This document shows positions 10,051 to 23,400 of a stretch of 64,000 nucleotides of DNA, piece after piece (the stretch's first letter is position 1; every line of letters begins with the position of its first letter). This DNA comes from Roridomyces roridus (taxonomy: Eukaryota; Basidiomycota; Agaricomycetes; Agaricales; Mycenaceae), in contig JARKIF010000033.1 of assembly GCA_029378245.1 (NCBI GenBank), forward strand, positions 248,001 to 312,000, given 5' to 3'. Both the position numbers and the translations under genes were made by a program. The notes beneath the pieces were generated by a model, which was not told where the DNA came from, ran no database searches, and worked only from the letters and a program-made list of their open reading frames with translations.

Positions 10051-12806
10051 TCACTCAGTTCCCAAATGCGCAAAGACTTCAACATCGTCTAAATAGCTTT
10101 CCCAGCGTTGGATTACATGGTCGGGACATTCACGAGACGCCTGCATAATGGTTAGAACAGTTTTTTTTTGTGCCGGATCAATTTTAAAAGACCTTGAGCC
10201 ATGCTACGACCCGGTTCAGAGGAACAATTATCGAGGGGTGTGTAAATATGATGGGTGGAGGAACAAATACACAGAGCTCGTGTAACAGCTCTGGCTCAGA
10301 GAGCAAGCATTTAGACACGGCGAGACTCCAAAGGTCCTCCGGTTGCCGCCGGTTAAATAGCTCCCTGTATTTTTTCATAACGTCAGTGCAAGGTTGGCCG
10401 GCAATTCTGTACATACCAAACTGTCATGGGCACTTCGCCAGTCCTGATTCTTCTCATCAGACCCATGAACCCAAGGGCAACCAGTTTGAACGCGTCCGGG
10501 GATGGATAGAATCTGGTTGCCGAATATCTGGAAACTAACACATCGTCCACAGATTCGGATTCGTAGTAAGCCAATAGCGAAGTGGCGACGTCCTCCCAAG
10601 GGCAGCTGAGGACAACACGGACAAGGAAAAGGAGGTGGCCTGCATCAAAATTGAGTTGGACGCCGTCGCGCGCGCCGATGACGGCGGCGGCCTCCAAAAT
10701 CCGATACAACGGGGAAAAGAGAAAAGCCAATTGAGACCAGTTGCGCTTTTGCTCCAGGACCTCTGTGATTGGAAAGGAGTCCATCCATTCGGCTCGGTGC
10801 CACAGGTTGACCAGGTCATGGTGCGAGTCGGTGATTTCCTGGATTCAGACAAAGCTTGTTATGACACGAATGCGTTCGAGTACACGGGCTCACTTCTATC
10901 AAAGCAATCAACCGCGACACAAATTCCTTCTTGGTGAAGGAACTGCGCCAGTTTGCATGAAAGAAATCGAGATTGATGCGTCGGATGAGAGGTAGGAGTT
11001 GTTGACAAGGAGGGATAGATGTGACGTATGGAATCCAAGACTGGGCCAGCCGCCTGAGAAGAGATGAGATTTCTTTGAGCTCCAGTGACAAGGACTGACC
11101 ACACGACGTGGTCACGACTAGGCGGCTGAGGAAGTGCTAATATCCTCAGGATACAACGCGCCAGATCCAGACGCCGCTCCGTACCACCTATGTAGAACTC
11201 CGAGGACCGACTCTCCGTCTTCAGAAAATCCAAAAAGGAAGCATGGTTTGCTGCCAACGGGGAAGACTCATCGATATTCAGCACCGAGTGCAAGGGACGC
11301 AGGGTTAACCGAACTTCAACGGCACTGAGGCCAAAGATCTGCCCAATCTGGTGAGGCAGTAGTTGCCAGACGGTGGTAGATATGACGGAGAGGATTTGAA
11401 GCAGGCGTGGGCAGTACCGGACCGGCACCTGAGAAAGAATTTGGATATACAGCTGGTCGAGGTTTTGGAATGGCAAGGAGTCAGGCTGCGTATCGGCGTT
11501 GAATATGATTTCGAGCTGTTCAGTCGGTAGAAATTGCTTGTCGTCAATGAACTTGATGACGGTGGCTGCGTAGATGAAATATCCCGAGGACTTTTGAACC
11601 AACGCTCTGATGACGTCGCCGGATGGCCAAGGAGATGGGACGAGCGCCATGCTTTCGCCGTGCTCTCTGTGGATGCGAGAGAACTCCCGACGGAGAAATA
11701 TCTCCACATCAAGGAAGGACTGTTCGACGTTCGTTTTCTGTAAACCATGGAACGACGGATCTTCGAATACTGCACGAATGTCCGGCTCCGGGCGGCTGGC
11801 GATGATGATTTTGACTGGTAAGGCGTGCTGGGAAAATATTTTGCAAATACTGCGTAATATCTCCTGCTGGATGTCGCTTCCATCGCATTCGTCGAGGCCG
11901 TCCACGAGAAGTATCCGAGGCTGGCACCCCGCAGCGGAGAGGCAGGGTTGCACGATCAACTCCTTCAACTGGGATGCTATGGATGTCGCAGCCAGGGAAG
12001 GATCTCGTCGAACAGTCTCCAGGATCAATGGCTTCAGGACAGGGTCGAAGAGCGCCAGCTGGTATGCGAGAGTGAGGAACAACGGTCTCCCGCTCCCTCG
12101 GCTCGAGTGACCTCTCTTGAAAAAGAAGCTCCCACCGAGTTGATCCGCAGCTTGGAGTCCCTCGCAAAGCGTTTGCATGATTGCAGATTTTCCCGCTCCC
12201 GCTGACCCGTGAAGCCAGATCACTCGGATGTTCGGTTTCATGATCTGACCCCACAGCCGTTCCAGCAGTTCCGTGCGGGTTTCGGGATGGCATCGTGGTT
12301 GTGGAAAGCTTTCGGCAGAATTGTAGAGCGCATCCAATGTTGCATGTCGATGTAGAATCTGCACACCTGAGTGTCTGATGTCAACCGCATTGTATCTGAA
12401 ATAACGGGTGGGTTACCTATATCGCTTGTATGGAACACATTATTCACGTTCGGAGTGGTGATATATATCCCATCCCGAAAGGCATGCGGATGGGGGGTCG
12501 CTGAGGGTGGAGTATCTGTGGAAAATGAGCCCCAGACACAGTATGTATACCGATAGGATCCGCACCCGTGAATCCAGGTAGGTCATCATCCCCCGCAGGG
12601 TCGGATACAGGCTCCTGGTTACTCGAACTCGACCCGTTTATCAACCTTTGCGGATGCCCGGCCGCAGCTCCATCCACCATTCCGATATTAGCACCAGAGT
12701 CGGGGGCCCGGACAGAGAACCGTTGCTGAACTGCGAGATTGACGTCTCCAGACACATTATAGAAGTTTCCATTGCTGAATTGGAAGTTGGTGGAGTTGCT
12801 GAACAT
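10051..12806 (-). CDS. NACHT-domain P-loop NTPase 1 (NLR-like, 821 aa, 7 exons)
   Basis: STAND-type NTPase, probably cytosolic, of the kind linked to non-self recognition and regulated cell death in fungi (role inferred). Exons (minus): 12806-12551, 12515-12417, 12366-11100, 11053-10894, 10838-10417, 10364-10193, 10140-10051; the first intron is unusually short (35 nt). Residues 1-24 hold NSTNFQFSNGNFYNVSGD, a motif shared with two paralogues in the window. Walker A is GSAGAGKS (about 172-179), Walker B ILLVDGLDEC (about 270-279), followed by the family block SSGYFIYAATVIKFIDDK. The C-terminal half is helical with no WD40, ankyrin or TPR repeats. An alternative in-frame ATG at 12866 would add 20 residues. 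It is divergent to F-box gene 1, 221 bp away. Confidence 0.85.
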
Positions 12807-13027
12807 GGAGGTGGTCGCTGGGGTGGACCAGAAGATTGCGGTCGGGAGGAAGAAGTGACACCACATAGCCTCTGACAGCAGCTATTTTTGAACGACATTC
12901 ACTGATTCATAGAAACCAAGTTCTGTAGGTCGTCTGTCGGAGGGCGGCAGGAGGCAAAAAGTGTTTTGATCACATCACTTTGGCCGCCGATAATCAGCGC
13001 CAAACTCAAGCTTCTCACCATCACTGC

Positions 13028-14646
13028 ATGTCCTCGTCGACGGTCCCCTCGCAGCAGCCCTCCACCGGCCACCACTTCAGCACTCACGGAGTGTCCTCAA
13101 ACACCCAAACCCAGCCCGTTGTAAGAGCCCATAGAGTCGTCATTCGGTCGTTACTCACCAAGACCTCCAGGATGACAAGGATGACAGCGAGAGTGGCGAC
13201 GGCGTGCCCGTTGCTTCAACTCAAGCCCTGAACGACGCAGAAACTAGCGGAAGTTTCAAGGAAATCACGACTTACACGCGGCGCCTGCCCTCGCAGGCCT
13301 TCGCTGCGGAACAGCGAGAGATCCTCCCCGTCACTGACGCCACTCGCCAGGTGCGTTGCTCGCGCTTTGGTGTTTCCGCACCAGGACTCATCAATTGGCA
13401 GCGCGAGCATTCGTTCTCTCTCGCAGGAACCACCCGAAGTCCGATCCAAAAACTACCCATAGAACTACTTCATGCAATCTTCTTTGCTTGCCTTCCTTCG
13501 GACAAATACGCGCCCGTCAGCAGCCGATTCGCGCCTCTCGTTGTATCCTGGATCTGCAGATACTGGCGCCGTGTTGCGTTGGCTCTGCCAGCTCTGTGGG
13601 CGTCACTGGCACTCGAGTGCGGCTCCAGCACTCCCCAAGAGCACTGCGATTATCTTTCCACCGCCTTCAAATGCTGGATTTCGCGTGTCGGCAGGTACCC
13701 ACTCTCGGTGTCGCTCCGCAGCCGGGCTATTCGTGGCAAAGAATTGCGTGATGTTGGGGTAGACTACACGTCGTTCCTCACCATCGAAGGAGTTATGCAC
13801 ACCTGCACCAGCCTCGACTTTGGACTCCCCATCACCGCTGGAGAGTTTCACATCCTCATGCGCCACGCGTTCACCCTCATTTCGGCGTCTTTCTCGTCAG
13901 TCACGTCTAATCGGAGATTTGACAATGAACCAATCGAGGTGGAGCACCTCCAAACACTTGAAATCACCATCACCTGCGGATACAGCGAATCTGCCCTCAC
14001 CCCGCTTGTCCTCCCCGCACTAACAACGCTTCGTCTAATAGACCGAGGTCCACCAGCGGTCACCTGGGCCGCCGCCGCCGCTCTCGCTCAACGTTCCTCC
14101 GCGTGCACGGACTCCCTTGGGCTCACAGAACTCTCCCACACGCGATCGCACAACGGTCCTGCCCACTGGAGCTCGGAGATCAACATGACACCCGCATTGT
14201 TCGCGCTAGTCTCGCACCCTGCGATGCAGAACCTCGAGCGGCTAGCGCTCCGGGAGAGAGCGCCCCTGGCCACCTCGGCTGCGTTCTCCCTTGCAGATAC
14301 GAACCTCAAAGCGTCTACGCTTGCAGTCTTCGCGAGGCCGGGGACGTTGCCAAAGTTGCGGGAGCTCGTGTTGGAGACGTGCGCGGCTCCGGATGGGGTG
14401 CTGAGTGATGTTATTGGCACGAGAATGGAGGGTTTTCTTGATCATTCCGAGGACGAGCAAGAGGAGGAGTGCGGCGAAGGTCAGTGTGTGCGGCTGAAGA
14501 AATTGGAGGTGGAGTTTTCCAGCCTTGAGCTCGGAGGCAAGTATGAGTGCGATCGGGGGAGGTTGAGTGCGCTGGCGGAGCAGGTTGGGTTTGCGCTTGT
14601 TATCAGGCCGGTAGTTAGGGCGGAAACGAAAACTGATAGAATTTGA
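13028..14646 (+). CDS. F-box protein 1 (about 498 aa, 3 exons)
   Basis: Likely substrate adaptor of an SCF-type ubiquitin ligase. The F-box is PIQKLPIELLHAIFFACL, followed by VSWICRYWRRVALALPALWASLALE, the standard agaricomycete F-box start; the rest is a diverged leucine-rich region. Exons proposed: 13028-13120, 13171-13354, 13427-14646. The second intron is less certain: its donor is a weak GTTGCT, and because its length (72 nt) is a multiple of three the unspliced frame is also open, giving about 522 aa. The same donor choice is forced by frame in paralogue 2, which supports it. Compare F-box protein 2 at 18676, a close paralogue. Confidence 0.8.
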
Positions 14647-16483
14647 AGACACTAACTTCCTTTACGCCACACAATCCAACTTCACTTGAACTAAATCGTG
14701 GGTCTCAGCTGGGCTGTGCATCTCGCTGACAGTTTTATTACTGTTCCAATTAGAACCCGGGATGCCAACCCAGACACGCCTGCGCGTTCTGGCCGAACCC
14801 CGAGTTTCAGTTCAACTAGTTTCTGGCGGCGCTCGCTCGTGTCTACAACAAGTTCCCCGCCATTGGGCGCTCCTTCATAAGTTCATATCTAGGCTTCAAG
14901 TGGGCCCGCACGGACTCGGAGCACGTGATTGCGCGGTGGTGATTGCTGCGCGTCGTTTTCTGAACAGGCGACGCGTTCGGTTCTTCCATGATTCGTCAGA
15001 GTTTCGTGGCATTGATCTCTCTCCTCTGAAGGTGTTACACTGCTTTCACAAATTCAAAGGACGACCGGGATAAGTGTCAAAAATCTTCCTAGAGTTCTTT
15101 GCCGGCTGCATGGTCGGCGGGCGGTGCGTCATATAAATATCGCTCAATTAGTAGGTCTAATGGGTTTTTTCTACCATAATTGAATTCAGGAATAGTGAAC
15201 ACACGAAGTCTAGCGCCACTGCAATTTGAGGACCTGATTCATTTTCGGCAACTGTTGAATTATGGCGATAGGTAGCCTATGGTATTGTATATGGCTGGAT
15301 CAAGGATCCAGAGCGCACCTCGGTAAGCTAAATCTGGGTTCAATCGCCGCACCTCACCTCGGTCCTCCGCCATACCCACGATGTCTGACAACACATGCGG
15401 GTACGTCGACGGCGGCGCCGCGGCAGGAAACGCGACCTAACTTCGCTGCAATGAAGGGAGATTTAAAGCGGCTGCGGCTGAGAGAACTGAATGGAGGTCA
15501 GCGCTTCAGCATTGACTTCCATCAACTCAGATTCCAGATTGACGCTGACAGCCTACAGGAATGTGCAAATCCCAATTTGGTGCCGCTCAGTCTCAGTAAT
15601 TATATCCGCGAGCAATTTGCCAATCGAGGCTGTTGCTGAGGTGATTCCTACCGGCACAAGGGACTGTCAGGTTCAAAATGCCTGTAGATTGCGACGCTGC
15701 GAGGATCGTTCGCGCTCCATTTTGATTGGGATATGGACATCAAGCATCAAGGCCAGCATGCCGAAGGGAAGCCGGGTTGATCCGTGCGGCCATTACAAGG
15801 AGAGCATGGGAAACACCCGATGACGACGGCGCGTGCAAGTCGGCATTTCAAGACTCGGAGCCATCTGCGGTCTGCGCTCACCGCGACACGCGGTAACGTA
15901 CCACCAAACCCGAGTCCCGGAACCCGGACCGATGCTAAGGGCTGGCGGGCATATTTGGCATGCCGGCGTGCTTGCGGCTTGATGCGTCCCCCGGCCATCG
16001 CACAGCCACCTGTCGTTTGAAACCAGTTTGAAATTCCCGGATGCCGCCGCGATCGATGCTCCACATCCTTCTCCGCTCTCTCGTCGACGTCGCAACGTCG
16101 CCTAGGAGGGATTTGGTACGAGCTTGCGAGGGGGTTATACTCGCACTGGGACCTCTGAGGTCAACTGGCATTGCTGTCAATTCCGCATCTAGACGGTGAC
16201 CTCTGCTTTTCCCGAAGGGGTTTATCGCCGCTTTCGAATTTCGAAATGACAAACCAAACGCAAAGCGGAATTGATATTTCGGCAAGTGCGCACGGAGAGC
16301 ACCAAAATAGCGGCGCCCATCGGGATGAATTAGCCGTCGAGACCAGAGTCAAGATAAATTTGAAATCGATCCTTTTTCATCGCAGTGCTCTTCTTTTCTT
16401 AACCTCTTCGTGGGCTTTTCTTGCTTCCCGCTACCTATTTAATTCTCTGCCCCTCTGCCCCTCTGCCCACCCCCGCTTGCGCC
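14647..16483. other. intergenic, no gene seen (1.8 kb)
   Basis: No exon with motifs or splice support was found. The right end is pyrimidine-rich (CCCCTCTGCCC-type runs around 16445-16475) directly ahead of the chitin deacetylase ATG, as is common in fungal core promoters. Confidence 0.5.
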
Positions 16484-18305
16484 ATGCGAGTAACGGCATC
16501 CTCCCCGTCCCCAGCGATTGCTGTAGTATCACTGCTCGGTCTCGCCGCCTCCGTACTCGCCCACCCCCAAGCAACGCGCACAAGCGAGGCTGAGGAAGCG
16601 GCCATCTCCAGTACGTCCTGACTCCTCTGCTTCCATTCCCTTCTCCTTCTCGACCTTCCAGAAGCTCACAAAATATACACGTAGACCCGACCACTGAATG
16701 CCAATCGTACGACTACCCACCCGTCACCCAAGCCATGTCGTCCTTCCCCAAAATCTGGGAGTACGCGGCGACTATCTTGCCTGGCGACGCCGCGGGGCAC
16801 GCCAAGTACGCGTCGTTCAACACGTCGATACCCAAGATCGCGCCCAAAGTGCGTTGAGTCTTCGCCGCAAAGTATAATTACGCCGCGCTGATAGAACCTC
16901 CTTTGTGATGTTAAAGGGAATTCTAACGGACAGCACCAAGGGCACGAATTACCCCGCCACGGACCCCGATTGTTGGTGGACGTATAGCAATTGTCTCACA
17001 CCCAAGTTGAGTGGGCTGGTTCCGGATGTTGCGGATGTCCCTGAGGTGTGTGACTTTGGCCCGAGCTGTTGGACTGACTGACGGCCTGCAGCCCCGAACA
17101 CTTGGATACGGTTTCGATGACGGGCCGTATTGTGGGCATAATGTGTGGTACGATTACCTCTCGTCTCAAAATCAAAAAGCCAGTGCGTCAAGTCCTTATT
17201 TCGCGTCGATTGGCGCTGAGTCTTTTGGCTGTAGCAATGTTCTACATCGGCTCCAACGTGATGGACTACCCACTCGAGGCGCAGCGTGCCATCACCGACG
17301 GGCATGAGATTTGTGCTCGTGAGTTTTCGGTCGGTTTGAACTCCGGTTCATTTACTTATTCTCGTTCGCAGACACCTGGTCCCACAATTACATGACTGCT
17401 ACGTCGAATGAAGGAGCGTTTGCAGAGCTCTGGTACTCGATTCAGGCGATCAAATTGGTTACGGGGGTTACTCCGACGTGTTGGCGCGTGCGTACCTTAC
17501 CAGCCTTCCTATTCTTCCAAACATTCCTGACTCTCCCCAACAGCCTCCGTACGGCGACGTCGACGATCGAATCCGGTACATCGCCGGTCAACTTGGCCTC
17601 CAGACCACCGTGTGGAAGTACGACACGGAGGACGGCACGGAGGGAAGCGACGGGGTCACTGCTGCTGATGTTACAAAGAACTACGACGACTTCATCACCA
17701 AGGCGTCGCAGGGTGCATTTAACACTGTGAGTTTGAACTCGCTCTTAAGTCCGAATTGAATTGACTGCTTACTTGCGGCTCACAGGTTGGCGCGATCCTC
17801 CTGACGCACGAGTTGACCAACTTTACGATGCAAACCGCTATGGATTACCACCCCAAGCTGATGCAGGTTTTCGATGTGTGTTACTAACCCCGGTTTCCAT
17901 TTCTTTACGCTGACTGAACCATAGCACATCGTACCCATCGCCGTCGCGCAAAACAAAACGACACCATACCTTGAGACGAATTACACCATGCCTACATTCG
18001 CGGAGTGTGCGTCCTTCCTTTCCATCAATTCAAATCGAATGAATGGGCTGATACTTTGATGTACAGATATCGCCGGTACGACGCAGACCAACGGAACCAC
18101 TGCCGTCTCCTCCGCACCGGCACAGTCAAATTCTGGGTCCCCGACAAGCAGCGGTAGCGACCCCGCGACATCCAGCGGTTCGCCATCGCCTGGATCCTCT
18201 GGGGAGCAAAACCAGCATGTTAATGGTGCCGGCCACGTTAAGGGAAGCGTATCGGGACCCCTGTCCGCTGTCGGCGCCGCAGTGCTCGCACTTCTTTGGT
18301 TGTGA
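16484..18305 (+). CDS. chitin deacetylase, GPI-anchored, CE4 (434 aa, 10 exons)
   Basis: Removes acetyl groups from cell-wall chitin to yield chitosan. Exons: 16484-16610, 16685-16848, 16917-17045, 17092-17182, 17235-17318, 17372-17487, 17544-17726, 17786-17875, 17925-18006, 18067-18305. A signal peptide (AVVSLLGLAASVLA) opens the protein. The NodB domain shows motif 1 GFDDGP (catalytic and metal Asp), motif 2 HTWSH (metal His pair), motif 3 CWRPPYGDVDDRIR and the late motif LTHELTNFTM. The upstream block YDYPPVTQAMSSFPKIW is typical of basidiomycete enzymes. A Ser/Gly/Pro-rich linker and a hydrophobic C-terminus (AVGAAVLALLWL) fit a GPI anchor. All frames join cleanly, so the gene looks functional. 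Confidence 0.94.
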
Positions 18306-18675
18306 TCGCATGGTAATATTCGAACTCTCAGTGGACGGCCATGTATATATTATTTTTTATTCACGAGCGGACGGACAGACACTTGCTTATGACACTATGC
18401 ATCTCATTCGCTACTTACACTTTGGATGCAATGAACAGTTTAATGAATGAACTCGACCGAGCTCCCAGTTGAGCCCTTTAATCAATGCTTTCATTTGGCT
18501 TGCCATTCAACTCAATTAGTCGGATCCATTGATTAGCGTCCTATAGCATGGTGAGTTAGAACCAAGTTAGAACGTAGTCCGACGCCGACGGGCGACAAAC
18601 GGGCGATGCTAAACTTGAGTTGGGTTTATGAAAGTCACGCTGTGTTCGGATCAACTAATCGACATCAATCTATCA

Positions 18676-20379
18676 ATGATGAAGCTAGATAAAGAAGATA
18701 CTCAGCGACAAACGGTGCCAAACTCACTTTCAACTCTTGCCACCAATTCCTCCCCATCGGTAGCCGCCTCACAGCCTTCCATCGGCCAGCTTTTCGCGTC
18801 AATGGCGGGATATCCCCCCTCGCACAGCTCGCCCCCTATTACTGTAAGAGCAGAATCATTGAGTGGACAGCTTACGGAGTGGCTCACAAAGACCTCCAGG
18901 ATGACTCGGATTATAGCGATGTGGAGATGACTCAACCCGTGGACGATGACGGACCTCCCAGGCGGGACAGGAAAGTCACGACTGGGAATTACAGCCGGCG
19001 CCTGCCCTCGCAGGCCTTGGTTGCGGAACAACGAGAGATTCCCGCCGCCACCGACGCCACTCGCCAGGTGCGTTGCTCCCCCCTCTTTTTCAATGCTGCC
19101 GCTCACCAATTTATAGCGCGACCAATCATTTTCACTCAGAGGAACCACCCTATGCCCGATTCAAAAACTTCCCCTCGAACTGCTTCATGCAGTCTTTATC
19201 GCTTGCCTTCCGTTGGATAAGTATGTGCCCGTCAGCAGACGATTGGGACCGCTGGTCGTATCCTGGGTCTGCAGAGACTGGCGCCGTGCTGCACTGGGGC
19301 TGCCTGCTCTCTGGGCATCCCTCGCGCTCGAGTGCAGTTACAGCACTCTCCGAGGGCAGTGCGAGTATCTTTCCTCCACCTACAAAAACTGGCTTTCACG
19401 TGTCGGTCGACACCCGCTGTCGCTGTGGCTCCGAACCCGCGGGCTGAGCCTCGGCCAGAACCTCTGGGACCGCGTTGGGTTCGAGTACACGTCGTTCCTC
19501 ACCATCGAAGGGGTCATGCACAGGTGCACCACCCTTGATTTTGGAATACATATTCTCGCTACCGAATTTCACACCCTCATGAAACAGGCGTTCGTTCTCG
19601 TGTCGGCGTCCTTTTCCTCAGTCACGCCGGTCGAGGAATGTGACAGAGAGCATGAGCCGATCGAGGTGGAGCGCCTCCAAATGCTGAACTTGACCACATC
19701 CCGGGGAACCAGCGCCTCCCTCCTCGCCTGGCTTGTCCTCCCCGCGTTACGGACGCTCCATCTGAAAGACCGCCACCCGTCAGCGGTGACATGGGCAGCC
19801 GTAGCTGCTCTCGCCCAACGTTCCTCCGAGGTCGCAGGTACAAACTCCTTCCAACTCGCAGAATTCTCCCACACGCGATCGTACAGCAATCCTGACTCTG
19901 ACTCCGTGAGCCCGGACATCAGCAATGCAAACACATTCTCCGCGCTCGTATCAAGCCCCGCGATGCAGAACCTCCAGCGGCTCGCGCTCCGTGAGACCGT
20001 ACCCTTGGTTCCATCCTCCCATGTAGTTGCGGAAGATTTCAACCTTAGCGCGCCTGCTCTTGCACCATTTGCGCGGCCGGGGACGCTGCCAAAGCTGAGG
20101 GAGCTCGTGTTGGAGAGGTGCGTGGCGCCGGATGGGGTGTTGAGTGATGTTATGAGGACAAGGATGCAGGGATTCCTTGATCATCCCGAGGAAGAGGAGG
20201 AGGAGGAGGAAACCGTTGAAGGCCGGTGTGTGCGGCTCAAGAAGTTGGAGGTCGCATTTCCGTCGCTTTCTGGCTTTGAGGGACTCGTACGCACATATGA
20301 GCGCGATAGGGGAATGTTGAGTGCGTTGGCGGAGCAGGTTGGGTTTGAGCTTGTTATCACGCCGGTCGTTGAGGAGTAG
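18676..20379 (+). CDS. F-box protein 2 (about 525 aa, 3 exons)
   Basis: Close paralogue of F-box protein 1 and likely an SCF substrate adaptor. Exons proposed: 18676-18843, 18900-19071, 19142-20379. The F-box reads PIQKLPLELLHAVFIACL, then VSWVCRDWRRAALGLPALWASLALE. The C-terminus DGVLSDVMRTRMQGFLDHPE with an acidic run and LSALAEQVGFELVI matches paralogue 1. The second intron (70 nt, donor GTTGCT) is required here because the flanking frames differ. The N-terminal exon is acidic (DDSDYSDVEM). The gene converges on the old 3' end of NACHT gene 2, only 52 bp away. Confidence 0.8.
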
Positions 20380-20431
20380 AAGAGCCGGGAGCAGAACTGA
20401 TGGAATATTCTAGCCTTGCAGGATCGGATTG

Positions 20432-23400
20432 TCAATACGAGCATTCCTCCATCAATTCTTCCATTTCCTCTGCATAACCCTCCCAGCGCTGGATTACTCC
20501 CGGTGGGCATTTGGATTTCTGGAACACCAGTTAGAAATCGGCGAATAGCAAGCTTTCCAATGTACCTTGAGCCATCCTACGATGCGATGTATAGTGAGCA
20601 GGGAGAAGGAATATCCGAGTGAGCCGAATCCAATGTAGGGTGGAACGAATTCGGCTAGTTTGCGCAGAAGTTCAGGATCGGATGTATGGCAGGATACAGG
20701 TAGCAAAATTATTCTGTGAATCAAGAAAATGACACCACCTTTGACACAAAAAATGCACCACTGGGTGTTTGGGGAAAAAAAGGCGCAACCTCCGGAGTTC
20801 AAATATGAGAGATGCCGTGGCACATGCCTGGACATCAATCATTGATGATTTCCCCCAGCCGGCAAAGTTGTGGCACTGTCTCGGCTGGTACATGGCCGGA
20901 ATCCACAAATGGCAGGGTTCGTTCAATTCCTGATGCTCTGCTGCTACCGATACAATTTGATCAAAGGATATCTATGTTGGACCACAGTCACTTGCTGAAA
21001 TTCAACATTGAGGGCCGGGAGAGTGCCGATCAGTGGTAATGACGAACCTGCGCAACGAAACACTCAAGTACCATGGCCATCACTGACCAGCCACCTGGCT
21101 GATGGAGTTTTCTGCCGTTGATCTTGGTATCATTCAGCAGCGGCATCACATCAGTGTCCGTCGGTAGGAGGCGGCTTCCAAGTGGCTTCAAATCTCAAGT
21201 GGTGGGCACTGCTTTGAGCAGTGCTTTTTTCTCGTCATTCAGCTAGGTGGTGCTTTTTTTTCAGTGAGAGTCCTTCCGTGGTGCCACAGATAATTTTGCT
21301 ACACGTATCCTTCCATACGGATGGCGGACACCGGGAAATTGTAAAACTCCATCGTTGATCCGGATAGCGACCAAATGTCTCGTCCCTGGTACTGGGTAAG
21401 CAGCGCTTTGAGCGTAATTAGATCAATTCTGTCGTACCACACTTCAAATGGCAGTTCACCGTTACGAATCCTCTCCATGAGATGGATGAAACCCAAGGCA
21501 ACATCTCTGCGGGCCGCAGCTGATGGAGCCCCCCAGGAGCCAATGGGATCCCCGACCAATTTTAAAGTCCATATTCTCTCCAAAATATCACTCCATGAGA
21601 TGTTCAGGAGAATGCGAACACGGAAGAGGATTTTGGAATGCTGACAGAATATGTTGCCCATACGCTCGGCGCGGTCAGAGTGAAGATATGAAAAGAAAGC
21701 AAGTTCCAACACTCGTCGGACTTTAGGGACTGTGAAGGCTAGTCCGGTCCAGGTGGGTCCGAAACTGACAGCAGCCATCCACGAAATTCTCTCCCAGAGT
21801 TCAATTAGATCTTCGGGACAATCGGGAATTTTCTGCAAATAAATCAAGAGGGTGAATAATTGTACAATGGACGACAAGCACTCACTCTCATCCAAGCGAT
21901 CAATTCTGGGATTCCGCGTGTCTGATGGCTGTCAACGGGTTTGACGAATTGAAAGACGTCCGGATTTAAAAGCCGGATGTGAGGCAAGAGTTCTGCCCTC
22001 GGTGACACGGATATAAGGAACGATATCCAGACCCCGGAAAGCGGCCTGGCATGGAATTAGCCCAGCCCAAGGAGAAATCCGTTTGGTTTTAGTAACGAAC
22101 CGAACAACATGATTGCGGCTGTAAAGCTCTTTCAGGGGGGACGACAATGCAATGAGCACGGAACGAGCTAGTTCGAAACGGCGCTGCTCTCCGCCGACAT
22201 AGAATGTCAACGACCGGCTTTCAGTCACCAGAAAATCCATGAAAGACGCGTGGCTTGCCGTAATCGGCGAGCACTCGTCGGTATTGAGAAGCGACTGTAG
22301 TTTGCGTACTGCGAGCTCGATTTCGCCAGCCTCCAGTCTGAAGAGTTGTTCCATCTGGTGAGCAGAGAGTTGCCAACCAAGAGATATGACACAAAGGACG
22401 TCCAGAACGTGTGGTCGAAACCGCGTTGGAACCTGGGAAAGAATGTGGATGTAGAGTTGATCCAGCGTCTCAAAAGGTGTTCTGGAGTCATTTGGGTCCG
22501 AAGTCCCCTCCAGAATAATCTGCAGCTGCTCCGTTGGCCGAAACTGTTTGTCGTCGACGAATTTAATGACGGTGGCCGCGTAGACGAAATATCCGGACGA
22601 TTTTTGCACCAGCTTGTTCAGAATGTTCTCAGATGGCCATGAGACGGGGGTTTGAGCCATGGTCCGGTAGTGTTCTTGCCGAATTCTGGAGAACTCCCGC
22701 CGGAAGAATGTGTCCACATCGAGGAAAGACTGCTCGATATTCAAGCTGCGCAGACCGCGGAATGCAGGATCGTCGAACATTTCGCGAATCTCTGGCTCCG
22801 CGCGGCTGGCGATTACGATTTTGAGAGGTAAATCACGAGAGCAGAAGAGTTTGCGAATGGAACGCAATATCTCCTGCTGGACGGGAGCTCCGTCACACTC
22901 GTCGAGTCCATCAACAAGAAGTATGCGATGCACCACCTCATCCGAGGGGTCTTCCGCTTGTGCACAAGCCGATAAACAGGGCTTGACAAGAAGTTCTTGG
23001 AGCTGAGATGCCATAGACGTCCCGACCAGAGAAGGGTGCTGTTGGACTGCCTCCGAGACCGCGCGCTTAAGCAGATGTCCGTCAAAGAGGGCTAGCTGGT
23101 ACGCCAGGGTAGCAAACAGCGCCGTGGCGCTCCCGCGGCTCGGGTGGCCTCTCTTGAAAAAGAAACTACCCCCCAGGCAATTGGCGTCTCGCAGTTTTTG
23201 GCACATTGTCTGCATGATGGCAGATTTTCCCGCTCCTGCGGGTCCATGAAGCCAGATAACGGAAATATCGGGCGCCATCATACGGCCCCAAAGTTCAGCC
23301 AGCAGCGCTTCGCGGGTCGCGGGATGACACCGCGGTTGCGGAAAGCTCCCGGCCGAGTCGTACACGGCATCCAGTGCGACATGTTGATGGAGTATGTGGA

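Noticed and set aside
9101..10054. 317-aa open frame antisense to the MFS gene
   Set aside because: It is the shadow of the MFS exons, which have clear transmembrane coding sense on the plus strand.
13351..13426. GTGCGT donor for F-box intron 2
   Set aside because: It looks stronger but puts the F-box out of frame in both paralogues; the GTTGCT donor 4 nt later keeps both in frame.
15262..15639. 125-aa plus-strand open frame in the gap before chitin deacetylase
   Set aside because: No motif, paralogue or splice support; could not be distinguished from chance.
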